Source: Dioscorea cayenensis subsp. rotundata
Taxonomy: Eukaryota; Streptophyta; Magnoliopsida; Dioscoreales; Dioscoreaceae
DNA length: 64,000 nt
Direction of reading: 5' to 3'
NCBI RefSeq assembly: GCF_009730915.1
Contig: NC_052495.1
Span: forward strand, 310,001-374,000
A program made the translations under genes and the position numbers. Below are positions 27,210-37,554 of this stretch, piece by piece (positions within the stretch are counted from its first letter, which is position 1; the number at the start of each line of letters is the position of its first letter). The notes under the pieces were generated by a model that ran no database searches, was not told the DNA's origin, and saw only the letters and a program-made list of their open reading frames with translations.

Positions 27210-28351
27210 ATGAAGCGGAGGAAAATCTTTGGCGATGCTCTTGCTAAGCTTCTGCATTGCGAGTTTGGTTTTGATCCAAGGGATTTACAGTTTCGCATCA
27301 GGTATGGATTTGCGTTTCTTTTCATAGAGCGGAATCGGCTCCCCTAGACTTGGTCTGGGATGCCTTCTTCGATGGTGAACCGTTCACACCTTCCTTTCTG
27401 TATTTATCTTTGTTTTTGCTGCTTCTTTTATTCTCATGGAATTGCAAAGCCTTGGTTCTTGATTTGGCGAGAAGGAGTTAGCTTTTTTTTAAATAAGAAC
27501 ACTGCAAAGTCTGCATGCTTTTATGGCCGTCCGGTCAACAACATTGTACAGGGTTGTGATTTTATCATGTTAAATTATGTGGTATATCTTAACTCAAGAA
27601 TTAACAGTCGAGAACATCCTGCTACCCTGTTATGTAGTTTTTCTTTTTGTCTTTTCAATTAGCTAATGTTGGTCTATGTTGCCTGATATATTACTGGGGC
27701 TTTCTCCCTTCATTTTTAATGCCTTCCATCATAAATCTTCGTTTCATTTTCTACTTTTTTTTTTCTTGAGTAATTGTGAATAATAACTGACCATTTGTTG
27801 CGCATTGAACATGAATATTGTTTGTGCCATGTGCATGATCGTTTTTTCATTGATCGTGAACCTTTGATTTGTTTTGTTTTGTTTTTTTTTTTTTTTTTGA
27901 ATAATTGTAGATAACCCTATTATAGTGATCATGAGTAGTGTGTTTGTGCTTGTGCCTGCATTTGTGTGCATGTTTTCCTTGATGACAAATCATAGTTCCA
28001 TTCATGTTTTTTTTTTTTTGAGTAATTGTAGATGACCTCATTTATCAGGTCATTCAAATTTTTTTTTTTTTGGGTAATTGCAGATAACCACGTTTATCTG
28101 ACCATGATCATGATATTGCATGTGGGTGTGCCTTAAGTCTATTATCTATATCTGTTAGAATATTCAAAGATAAGTGGAAATCTTTTAGCCAATTTGTGAG
28201 CTCTTTACTACACTTTCATGGCTTGATGTGTTGGTGTCCTGCAACTTGTTGCCAATGCTTTGTGGCATATTACATTCCCCTTTCTGACTAATGTTTGCTT
28301 TCAAACTTATTTTAATCTCTGGACAGATGTAATGAGGTGATACCAGCATGA
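27210..28351 (+). CDS. Small two-exon ORF (possible uORF, 38 residues)
   Basis: The ATG at 27210 opens MKRRKIFGDALAKLLHCEF and continues GFDPRDLQFRI to a canonical donor at 27302. Splicing to the acceptor ggacag at 28321-28326 continues RCNEVIPA and stops at 28349-28351. I do not recognise the peptide. Its stop codon overlaps the ATG of the following reading frame by the ATGA arrangement, which would permit termination-reinitiation. It could equally be the 5' end of a damaged gene. Confidence 0.35.
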
Positions 28352-31143
28352 TTGAAGCAGAGCATCTTTTGCTTAGAAATACACTGAAGGATCCATTTGA
28401 TGATAGATTTGCTTTTGTATATGATAGGTGTGTTATCTTCATCCGAAATGGTAGATGTTCTTTTTTCCCTTTCAGTAATCATGCTAAACCATTCAGATTA
28501 TTAACTGCAGTTTTATTGAAGCACGAATTCATCATATTTCAGTTACATGGCATGAGTATTTGCAAATACTTCTATTTGTCACAGCGCCTCTTTTCAGCAA
28601 AATATTTGTTGATTTTTAATACCTTAAAGGAATTGTTGAACTTCATAGTTTTAGTTCTATTTTCTGTAAAAGAAAAAAATGAATGTATTAATCCTGTAAG
28701 TGGGGAAAAGGTCTGAGGTAGTATTTCTGCTTTTATATGCTACAAAAAAAATCCTTGATATGGGTTATTCTTGAATGCATGTGCCTAAACCTCTAGTTGG
28801 TCATGTGTTGGTTGTTGGTTGTGCGCCACAGAGTAATTGTTGTTTCATGGTGTTGAGATGTTTTTGACATTTACTTGTTTAACCTTATACCGTAAAAATA
28901 TATATATTTTTTATCCATTTTAGGGACTTTGAAATGTACAACTATGTATGAAGTTGATGATTGGCATTTATATAGAAGTTGTCTCTAGGTTTTATTTTAC
29001 CCAAGCTAATAATGGTTTTATCTTGATTGGCTATTGGCTTGGTTGTTGTTTTCTAATGGCCATTTTTTTTTCTGAATTATGATAGGAGATCACCACCAGA
29101 GTTTTCACAGCATCATCTTATTGTAAGTATTTGTTTTTCATTGAACCACTCACCTTGAATCTCTTGTTACATTAAAGTTACATGAAGAAAATTTATTTTA
29201 ATTCAAGATTCATGTGCTGCTAGCTATGCACATTATAGCCTATTTTGTTACATTTTAAATTAGTTCAAATAATTGTAAATTTGTAATGTGGTCTCTAATT
29301 GACTAAATTTGTCTACTTATTTTTCATGTAAGATTTCTTTTGTGATTAGACATGTAAAATATCTGATTTGTGCTTTATTCATTTTTATATACAAATTGGG
29401 CCATATTTATTACCACCTATTTATTTTGTTTCGACCCATTAAAAATAAAAAAATCTTTAAAAATTGTTTATTGAGTTCATTCTATTGGTTTTAAGAAAAT
29501 ATTTTATTTTTTAGCTTGTTTAGAAAAATACTGACAAACATAAGTTTGTATTTTTTTAATTAGTCCAATTCTGGTATTGTTCAATTTAGTAGGATTTGTT
29601 ACAAGAGACAACAATTTTTATATATATATATATATGCCTCATTAAGTTATTATTTTTCTTAATTTTATTGAGGTCATGCTTAAATTTTATATTTGTTAGT
29701 ATTGAAAATCTATCTTACAACATGTGTTGATTTTATGGTTTATTTGGGTTTAGATAATTTTTTTATTTAAATTGTACAGACAGTATTCATTGGACTATAT
29801 TTACAGTATTTATGTAAATATATACTTAACACAAACAATAGTTCGTTATATATTTACTAAGAATTAATACTTTTATGCCCCATTCAAACATGTGTCTGTG
29901 CATGCAGGTGCGCGTGTGATCATGTTTTTTTTTTTTCTAAATAAATTTCTATTAAATATTGACTTTGGGATTATATGAGACCAATATTTGTATTTGGGTG
30001 TGGGAATAAAATATGAAAACAGTTCAAATATTTTGTTCAAACATTTTTTCTTGTTTTTATTTTAAAAAAATTGTTTTATAAATCATGTTTTTCAGGAATA
30101 AAACATAAAGAGTTTTTGAAAAATCATTTCAAAACAAACAGGCCCTTACATCTGCACTTTCAATTTTCGTAAGGGTTTTCTATATTTAATAGGACCAAGG
30201 GTGTTTTAGCCTCAGAGTGGGTTCATTTTAGGTTTCACTCTCTTCATAAGGTATGGTTCTCTCCTGAACTTTTTTGAAGAGAAAGATAGGCCCATTGGCA
30301 TGGCTTAGTCAATTCGATGTCCAATGAATTCGACTATACTAATTGTGATTTTTATCCGTATTTTTGTACAATTTAAATTTGCATTAGTAAATTCTAGAAA
30401 AGGAACATTGTATTTTTTTGGTAGTAGCTTAAGGTGTGTAATGCCTTACAAAATTGTAGTTTGTTGAATGGGTCAAGGCTTGTTTTTAAGGCTTTCGCTG
30501 CTTATGTTGATATAAAGAAGTTATAAGCTGAAATTATCTGAGATTTGGTCTTAATATAAGGTTTTTAATATACAGACTCATGGTGACTAGTGGTTTATGT
30601 GTATATACATGTGCAATTTGGTGCTGCTTATACCAAGGCATTTTGAATGCATAAAGGCAAGAATGCATCAAATCATAAAATTAAGCTTTACGTAAATTGA
30701 TGGGTTGAGCGGCGCAGGGCTAATTCCATGAGGACTATTGGTTATTTGATAGCTCTTGTTATTTGTTAGTTTGTCATCTTATATGCTTCTCATAATGTAG
30801 TCTAGCCAATTTTTTTCCCATTGTCTGGCTTTGTTTTGTGTTTTCACTTATCAGCGAAGAGTACTTGGAAGGGATGGATGTGATATACAGGCTTTGAAAT
30901 GGTACTCCTGCTCTTATGGAAATTATCAGAAGGTATTCACACTATAACTTTTATTCTTTGAATTTGTACATATTCTTTATTCTTTGAATTTGTACTTATT
31001 CAAGCCTTTCAGTAGATTGAATCAAGAAAGTATTTTTTTTGGTCTGCATCACAAATAATTTCATGAAAGGACTAATATAGTATTTTTTTTTTATTGAAAC
31101 CTATGCACTTACTATGTAGTTCTCTAATAAATTGATTGGTGGT
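28348..31143 (+). CDS. Unidentified multi-exon gene with GT14-like first coding exon (partial, enters gap)
   Basis: Three exon candidates keep one frame. Exon 28348-28427 gives MIEAEHLLLRNTLKDPFDD then RFAFVYDR. Exon 29088-29123 (SPPEFSQHHLI) ends at a perfect gtaagt donor. Exon 30855-30932 (RRVLGRDGCDIQALKWYSC then SYGNYQK) is followed by gtattc. The first resembles the SMIEAERLLL...DP..RFVFLSD stretch of plant core-2/I-branching (GT14) glycosyltransferases, and unspliced readthrough (CVIFI) is also faintly GT14-like. The following exons are not GT14-like and I do not recognise them. The locus may be a real gene of unknown family, a chimera or a decayed GT14 copy. The remainder is hidden by the gap at 31144. 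Confidence 0.35.
29125..30840 (+). other. Long intron or spacer of the GT14-like locus
   Basis: About 1.7 kb, A/T-rich, with (TA)n at 29621-29634 and no supported gene. The ORF at 29309-29494 is low-complexity. Confidence 0.4.
31083..31143 (+). repeat. Dispersed repeat at the gap edge
   Basis: attgaaacctatgcact and ctctaataaat(t)gattg(g)tggt match 26287-26348 with scattered differences. A repeat here would explain why assembly stopped. Confidence 0.55.
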
Positions 31144-32143
31144 NNNNNNNNNNNNNNNNNNNNNNNNNNNNNNNNNNNNNNNNNNNNNNNNNNNNNNNNN
31201 NNNNNNNNNNNNNNNNNNNNNNNNNNNNNNNNNNNNNNNNNNNNNNNNNNNNNNNNNNNNNNNNNNNNNNNNNNNNNNNNNNNNNNNNNNNNNNNNNNNN
31301 NNNNNNNNNNNNNNNNNNNNNNNNNNNNNNNNNNNNNNNNNNNNNNNNNNNNNNNNNNNNNNNNNNNNNNNNNNNNNNNNNNNNNNNNNNNNNNNNNNNN
31401 NNNNNNNNNNNNNNNNNNNNNNNNNNNNNNNNNNNNNNNNNNNNNNNNNNNNNNNNNNNNNNNNNNNNNNNNNNNNNNNNNNNNNNNNNNNNNNNNNNNN
31501 NNNNNNNNNNNNNNNNNNNNNNNNNNNNNNNNNNNNNNNNNNNNNNNNNNNNNNNNNNNNNNNNNNNNNNNNNNNNNNNNNNNNNNNNNNNNNNNNNNNN
31601 NNNNNNNNNNNNNNNNNNNNNNNNNNNNNNNNNNNNNNNNNNNNNNNNNNNNNNNNNNNNNNNNNNNNNNNNNNNNNNNNNNNNNNNNNNNNNNNNNNNN
31701 NNNNNNNNNNNNNNNNNNNNNNNNNNNNNNNNNNNNNNNNNNNNNNNNNNNNNNNNNNNNNNNNNNNNNNNNNNNNNNNNNNNNNNNNNNNNNNNNNNNN
31801 NNNNNNNNNNNNNNNNNNNNNNNNNNNNNNNNNNNNNNNNNNNNNNNNNNNNNNNNNNNNNNNNNNNNNNNNNNNNNNNNNNNNNNNNNNNNNNNNNNNN
31901 NNNNNNNNNNNNNNNNNNNNNNNNNNNNNNNNNNNNNNNNNNNNNNNNNNNNNNNNNNNNNNNNNNNNNNNNNNNNNNNNNNNNNNNNNNNNNNNNNNNN
32001 NNNNNNNNNNNNNNNNNNNNNNNNNNNNNNNNNNNNNNNNNNNNNNNNNNNNNNNNNNNNNNNNNNNNNNNNNNNNNNNNNNNNNNNNNNNNNNNNNNNN
32101 NNNNNNNNNNNNNNNNNNNNNNNNNNNNNNNNNNNNNNNNNNN
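31144..32143. other. Assembly gap, exactly 1000 N
   Basis: A placeholder of round length. It hides the 3' part of the GT14-like locus and perhaps the start of another transcript. Confidence 0.99.
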
Positions 32144-32196
32144 GTTACGATGTATTGGGATAGGGATTTCGTATACTTATCCCGAGGCAAGGAGGG

Positions 32197-32330
32197 TTAT
32201 AAAAGAAGATGGGTTGCTTGGAGAAGGGGGGAGCGGATGGATGAATCGAAGTGAGGCCTGGTTCTGGGAAGAAGCTGAGCTTCGGTGAGCTCTGCTGGCC
32301 ATCGGACAGGAGGGCAGTAAGCCCATTTAT
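32197..32330 (+). promoter_or_regulatory. Orphan promoter and leader-exon-like segment
   Basis: TATA-like ttataaaag at 32197-32205 is followed by a G-rich segment that ends at a donor (gggca followed by gtaagc) near 32317. No coding exon follows before the transposon at 32791, so this could be a remnant or the 5' end of an interrupted gene. Confidence 0.3.
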
Positions 32331-32790
32331 TGTTTTCTTTCTATTTCTTGCATCTTAGAGTTTGATCTATCGATCTGTGACTCTTTTGATCTCATTTGGC
32401 GAGCTGTGAATGTTTGGAGTTCTTTTATTGCTAGATAGTGATGGATGATGATTGATCTGGTGATATGTGGTTAATTTATGGTTGAATGAATGCTATTTGG
32501 AGTTCTTTTGAAGTGATTTCTCTAATTTAGTTTAGATTGTGGAAGAATAGTTGAATCATTGATAGTTAAGCTACTGATATAGCATTACAAGTCATCGATG
32601 TATCAATCCTGGTGAAATCCTCATTGTGATTCATAACACATGGTTTTCTTTTCTAATTAAAAATAAAAGAAAAAAAATGATGATATTTTGACACAGGGAA
32701 GCATCCTAAGAATGTTGGCTTTGATCTTTATTTTCTATGTAGCTTTGTTCATCAATTTATTTACACTTGATTGGTTATTATTTATACTAA

Positions 32791-33818
32791 GGGGTTATTT
32801 GGTTGCCCATATTTCAAATTACAGTATAAGTCAAATTACATGTAAGTCAATTTACTGTATTGTAATTTACATCATAGTTGTTTGGTTATCTATAAATGAA
32901 AAATACTTTCTCAAGTGTTTAATTCGATGTAAGTTGTATTTGATGTAAGTTGTGTGTTAAAATCACCATGTAAATTAAATGGTGAGATTACTTTTTTCCC
33001 AAATTTTTTATATTTTATAAATTTTTTTAATATTCCATTTAAAATCTATTTTATTTATTTAAATAAATTTAAGTTAACGGATTTTCTCTACTTAAAATCT
33101 ATTTTATTTATTTAAAATCTATTTAAGTTAATGAATTTTATTTGTTTAAAATCTATTTTATCTATTTAAAATCTATTTTATTTATTTCGTGCTTGAAAAG
33201 CACGAAAGTATGACTCGAAGCCGATTAGTACCCGGCATCAACCGGCCGGACTTATATAGGATCGTGCACACATTGTAGAGCTTCTTCAGCCCCATCGGTC
33301 TAGTCCTTTACTGCTGCATCTTCTCCGTTTGGCAATGCAAGCACTTATGCTCGTTCGAGCCAGCGTATGTTGGGCCTTCCGATGGATCCTTCTTCTTCTT
33401 CCCCACCGTTGGCTTCTTAACTAGAATCTCAGAGACAGCTATGGGCTAGTCCAGAGGGGAGATGGAAAGAAGGCGGGAGGACCAATTACAAGGTGCGGCG
33501 CGCGATCGTTTGCTACAAGCTTTGTCAGGGACGGGAGTCTCCGGGAGAAAGCGTGGCTGCGATGCGGTGGCGGAAAGGTCGTTGTCTGCCGGGGATGACG
33601 CCAATGAGGCCTTGATGTCGAAGATGAGTTGGAGCTTCTCCATGTCCAAATGCTGCATTTGGACATGGAGAAGGTTAACTTTTAATAAAAAGCATTTAAA
33701 AATAAATGCTGCATTTTGACTTAAGCGCAATTGGCCGTAAGTCCAAATGCTGCAAAACACCGTAATAATGTAAGTCAAATCACTCCATATATGCTTTCAC
33801 AGTAAGCCAAACAAGCCC
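32791..33818. mobile_element. PIF/Harbinger (Tourist-like) element, 1028 bp, with captured gene fragment
   Basis: Terminal inverted repeats ggggttatttggtt (left) and, as reverse complement of the right end, gggcttgtttggctt. A TAA duplication flanks it at 32788-32790 and 33819-33821. TIR type and TAA duplication are those of Harbinger/Tourist elements. No transposase is present. The interior holds a GC-rich minus-strand GATA-factor fragment and an inverted pair at 33634-33676 (catgtccaaatgctgc / gcatttggacatgg). Confidence 0.85.
33185..33650 (-). pseudogene. Captured GATA-type zinc-finger transcription factor fragment
   Basis: Read on the minus strand, 33650-33446 gives SKRSRAAPCNWSSRLLSISP, the stretch that precedes the zinc finger in GATA4/9/12-type factors. 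Then 33430-33190 gives EILVKKPTVGKKKKDPS and a decayed finger: HKCLHCQTEKMQQ-stop-RTRPMGLKKLYNVC, then YKSGRLMPGTNRLR. The W of the usual TPQWR is a stop codon, and a finger Cys has become Tyr (LYNVC for LCNAC). The fragment lacks introns between these parts and lies wholly inside the Harbinger-like element, so it is a transduplicated, non-functional piece. A parent gene should exist elsewhere in the genome. Confidence 0.8.
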
Positions 33819-34013
33819 TAAATGTGCCCAATATGTATTAGGTTTCGATATTTTTTATTTATAGACAAGTTTTTTATTTTTTTGACAAAGGTGAAAAACG
33901 CCACTTCACAAGGGATTATTAAAAGGATAAACATGTACTATGGTACATCAGTTACGATAACTTAACGACAATTTTATGATTTACCATATGGAGGTGCTAA
34001 CATCAGGGCAATG

Positions 34014-34145
34014 TGATGAGCGTAGAATGTTCATGTATTTCATATTAATTTGTACACGCAATTTTCATGTATTAGAATCATGCATATTGTGGAATTCAAT
34101 ACTAAATATAGTGTGTTGTGCATTAACAGGCTTAGGGTAGTCCTT

Positions 34146-34198
<53 letters not shown>

Positions 34199-35751
34199 GC
34201 TAAAAGAAGTATTTCAGACTTTAAACGATGAAGTTAGAGCTCTGTCGTCATTATTAAAACAAGGATAAGGCAAAATAGGTGGCTTACTAGCAACTTACGG
34301 TCATCCTTATGGCCGTAAGTCAATTCTAGAAGACCTTGCAGGTTTATTTAAGTCCCGTAAAGGGGATTTAGAGCCAATTCAGAAGACCTTACGAGTAAGA
34401 CTTACGCCTGTAAGGACCATTCAGAGGAGCTTACGACCACAGCATACGCTCATAAGGGCGGTCACAAGGAGCAAAACAGTGAAGCTTACGGTCTAACGCT
34501 TATGGCCGGAAGTTACACCGCAACACAAATAGAAGACCTTACAGACAGGGCTTATGGCCGTAAGTCATCCCATAAGCCTCGTGATCATCTTCTCCAGCTA
34601 CCGTACGGCCTAACCCTTGTGCCCTTAAGTAGCCTGCAAATAATCGAGTGTAAATAGAACTTATGAGGATTTTTAGGTCATCATCTTCTATTCCATTCTT
34701 CTATTCTTTGCTGGCAATTCTTGGAGACGAGGTTGAGGAAGAAAATAGACAAATCTATCTCCAGCACTTAAGGAGCGATTTGGAGAGAGATTCGGATTTA
34801 CATTCAAGAGGATTGAAGATCATAGCCGTAGAGCTCATCTTGGCGGCGTGCGTGGAAGCTTCTCTATCGATTCTTCATACTAGGGATTGAGAAAGGGGTT
34901 CTCATGATTTTCATGTTTTTCTCTAATATTTGTGTCTTGAATGCTTGCCCTCCATTAATGGAGAGCTAATTTATAGATGTTTGGGCATAGTTGAACTCTA
35001 GGGTTTATTTTGTTAAGTTTGGTTGTTGAATCTTTAGTGCTTAATTGTTTTCTTATTTCCAATTATATCTATTTGAGTCTAATTATGTGATTGAATGTTT
35101 GATTGTTAGCGAGGAGAAAGCCTAGCAATCATGCTTGGTATTGCTATGTGATGAGAAAAAAATCTCCAAATAGATAGATTTACTGAAATTCGAGAGGATA
35201 ATAGGTACATCTCTGGTTAGGGTATTTAGGAGACTTTGTCTCCCACAATCCTTTCGAGTGGATTGATGATAATTTCTGTGTTTTTTGCAATCATGTGGAG
35301 CGGATCTTAGGAGAAATCACATATCTATTCTATATTCGGATAAGGGTAATTTCTTTCTTTAGAGAGATTATCTATTTAAGAGATTGTGTGGATGTCTGTA
35401 TCAGTTATGCACCTATTCAGTTACATTTCGCCTGAGAAATTAGGGTTTTATATATTTTTTTAAACCTTTTGGTTCAAATTGGATTGTATGTTTAGACAAC
35501 TATCGTCCTCTACCTTATAACTCTAGGGAATGCTATAGTCAAACATCGCTTTTTTCCTTGATTTCTCTCCTATTACCTCCCGAATTTTATTATGTTCATT
35601 TGCTTTTTTATTTACACACACATCACTTGATCATTTAGGCAATTTTCTGATCTAGAGTAATTACTAGTATTCACCCCTTCATTGTGGATTGACACTCTAC
35701 ACTTATGTATACTTTATTATACAATCGGCAAGTACAATTGCGTCCCTATCA
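34014..35751 (+). mobile_element. Solo LTR, 1738 bp, family 1
   Basis: Starts tgatgagcgtagaatg and ends gcgtccctatca, flanked by CAATG on both sides (34009-34013 and 35752-35756). That is the signature of a solo LTR left by recombination. U3 carries a (GA)n tract (34148-34193) and many cttacgg/ccgtaag palindromes (34290-34630). A weak TATA (gtaaatagaactta) lies near 34650. The same family recurs at 47999-54125, 57632-59333 and 62252-64000. The superfamily (probably Ty3/gypsy given the LTR length) cannot be fixed without internal domains. Confidence 0.92.
34148..34193. repeat. (GA)n microsatellite inside solo LTR
   Basis: About 23 GA units. The other copies of this LTR family have only a short aagatgagggag here, so the expansion happened in this copy. 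Confidence 0.92.
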
Positions 35752-37449
35752 CAATGACGGCTTGTCATTTGCCCAAGTTGATAAAACAACAACTATAACT
35801 CCATAATGAAAAATTCTTTTTACTTTATAACCTTAGAGTGGTTGAAAAAAATATGGTTTCTCACACAATGAACCAAGTGAACATTGGGGCAAACATTACA
35901 ATAGAATATTCCTATAATTTTATACTGTATTTTATACAATGCCACAACATGCAATTTTCACTCCTATGTCACTCACCCACCATTCAGATGACTTTTCATT
36001 AGACTATCCAATTGTTGTCTGGGTTTATTAATTAAACTTATCTAATTCACTCATATACATAATTAATATTTTTTTTAAAAAAATAGTTTCAATTGCCATC
36101 CTCTGACCAGCATTAAAAGTTAAGTAACAAATATATGTATAAGAATGTTAAATTAATATTGGGCTCTAATTATTGTACCAAATATAAATGTTTATTTACA
36201 CCTCTATTTATCTAAATATGGCTTTGATCTCTAAATAATTAATTACACATAAAATTTAAAATTATATTAAGATATTACTTATAATTATATTAAAGTATTA
36301 ATTAAATAAATTAATAACTTATAATTTTATTATTTATAATAATAAAAATAAAAAAATATTGAATAAAAAATTATTAAATAAGTGGGACCCTATATTTGGG
36401 GTCACAACTCCCAACCCCAAAATTTGGAGTAGAAAAAGAGATTGGATTGGAGCCATCCATGTAGAGATGGGCACAGGCCGGTTAATCGGCCTGCCGAGCC
36501 CGATCCGTAACCGGCCCGTAAAACAGTATTAACCCGGCGGGTTGGGTTGACCCGGCCGACTCGGCGGGTCACGGGTCGCCGAAAGCGACCTGAACCCGGC
36601 CCGACAGTGACTCAAACCCGTCGGGTTCGGGCCCAACCAGCTAAGCCGGACGGTTATTTATTTATTTATTTATTTAAAATATTATTATATTCAAAAACTC
36701 AAAAAATGAGATGAGAATCAAACCTAGGTCAATTCCAAGAAGTTTTCACCTCCTAGGCATCCTTTCCATAGTTTTTTTATCATTATTTTTAAAACAATAA
36801 AACTATATTTCATATTAAGTTTCTTTTTTATAATTTTTAAAATTAAAAAATTAATTCTAATGAATTAGATAAAGTTGAGACAACTTAAAAAATTTGAAAA
36901 TAATTTTAAAAAAATATTGCATTAAATTCATTTATCTATCTAATTAAACGGTATGTACAATTTTTTTATATGATAAATATTAGTTCTTTAATTTTTTTAT
37001 TAGAGTTATCACCCACTTATTTATTTATATCTATTTAGATCTATCTAAGCTTACTTTTGGTCTTAAATTCTAAAGTGTTATTTTTTATGCTCATTATATT
37101 TATCGATGAAAAAAAAAAGTATTATGTATGATGTGTGGAGTGGTGAGGGTTCTAATCCACATTGAAAGAAATAATTCACGATTTATTTTGCAACCCACAT
37201 TCACGCGCTACAAAGACAAATGCTTGGTGCCCTTTTTTTTTAAAATAATAATACTAAAACACACTTTTAATTATTTATATAAATTTATATTTCGATAAAG
37301 ACAATTAAGAATTTGTTAAGTCCAACATGTATTTACTTGTATTAAATGTATGCTTATCTTTTATTGCAGGGAGAAAATACAAATAAATATGTTTTACAAT
37401 TAATGATGTCTAACAATTATATATATATATATGATATTAAATAACTAAC

Positions 37450-37500
37450 AAGTGTTGGTGGAGTTGGTTAGAACAGGCCATGGGTTCAAACCCATGGAGA
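37450..37500 (+). repeat. tRNA-like / SINE-derived segment in the hAT element
   Basis: A-box match tggtggagttgg (37456-37467) and B-box match ggttcaaaccc (37483-37493). The spacing is too short for a complete tRNA and the acceptor stem is not evident, so this is a remnant at best. Confidence 0.35.
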
Positions 37501-37554
37501 TGCTATTTCATTTTTAATATTTTTTGAGAAAGAATAGCAACTCGGTGTGTTACC

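Noticed and set aside
31072-32254. Three long ORFs of 343-372 residues
   Set aside because: Same reason: they span the second N gap.
37450-37500. Functional tRNA gene
   Set aside because: A and B boxes are present but too close, and no acceptor stem pairing is visible.
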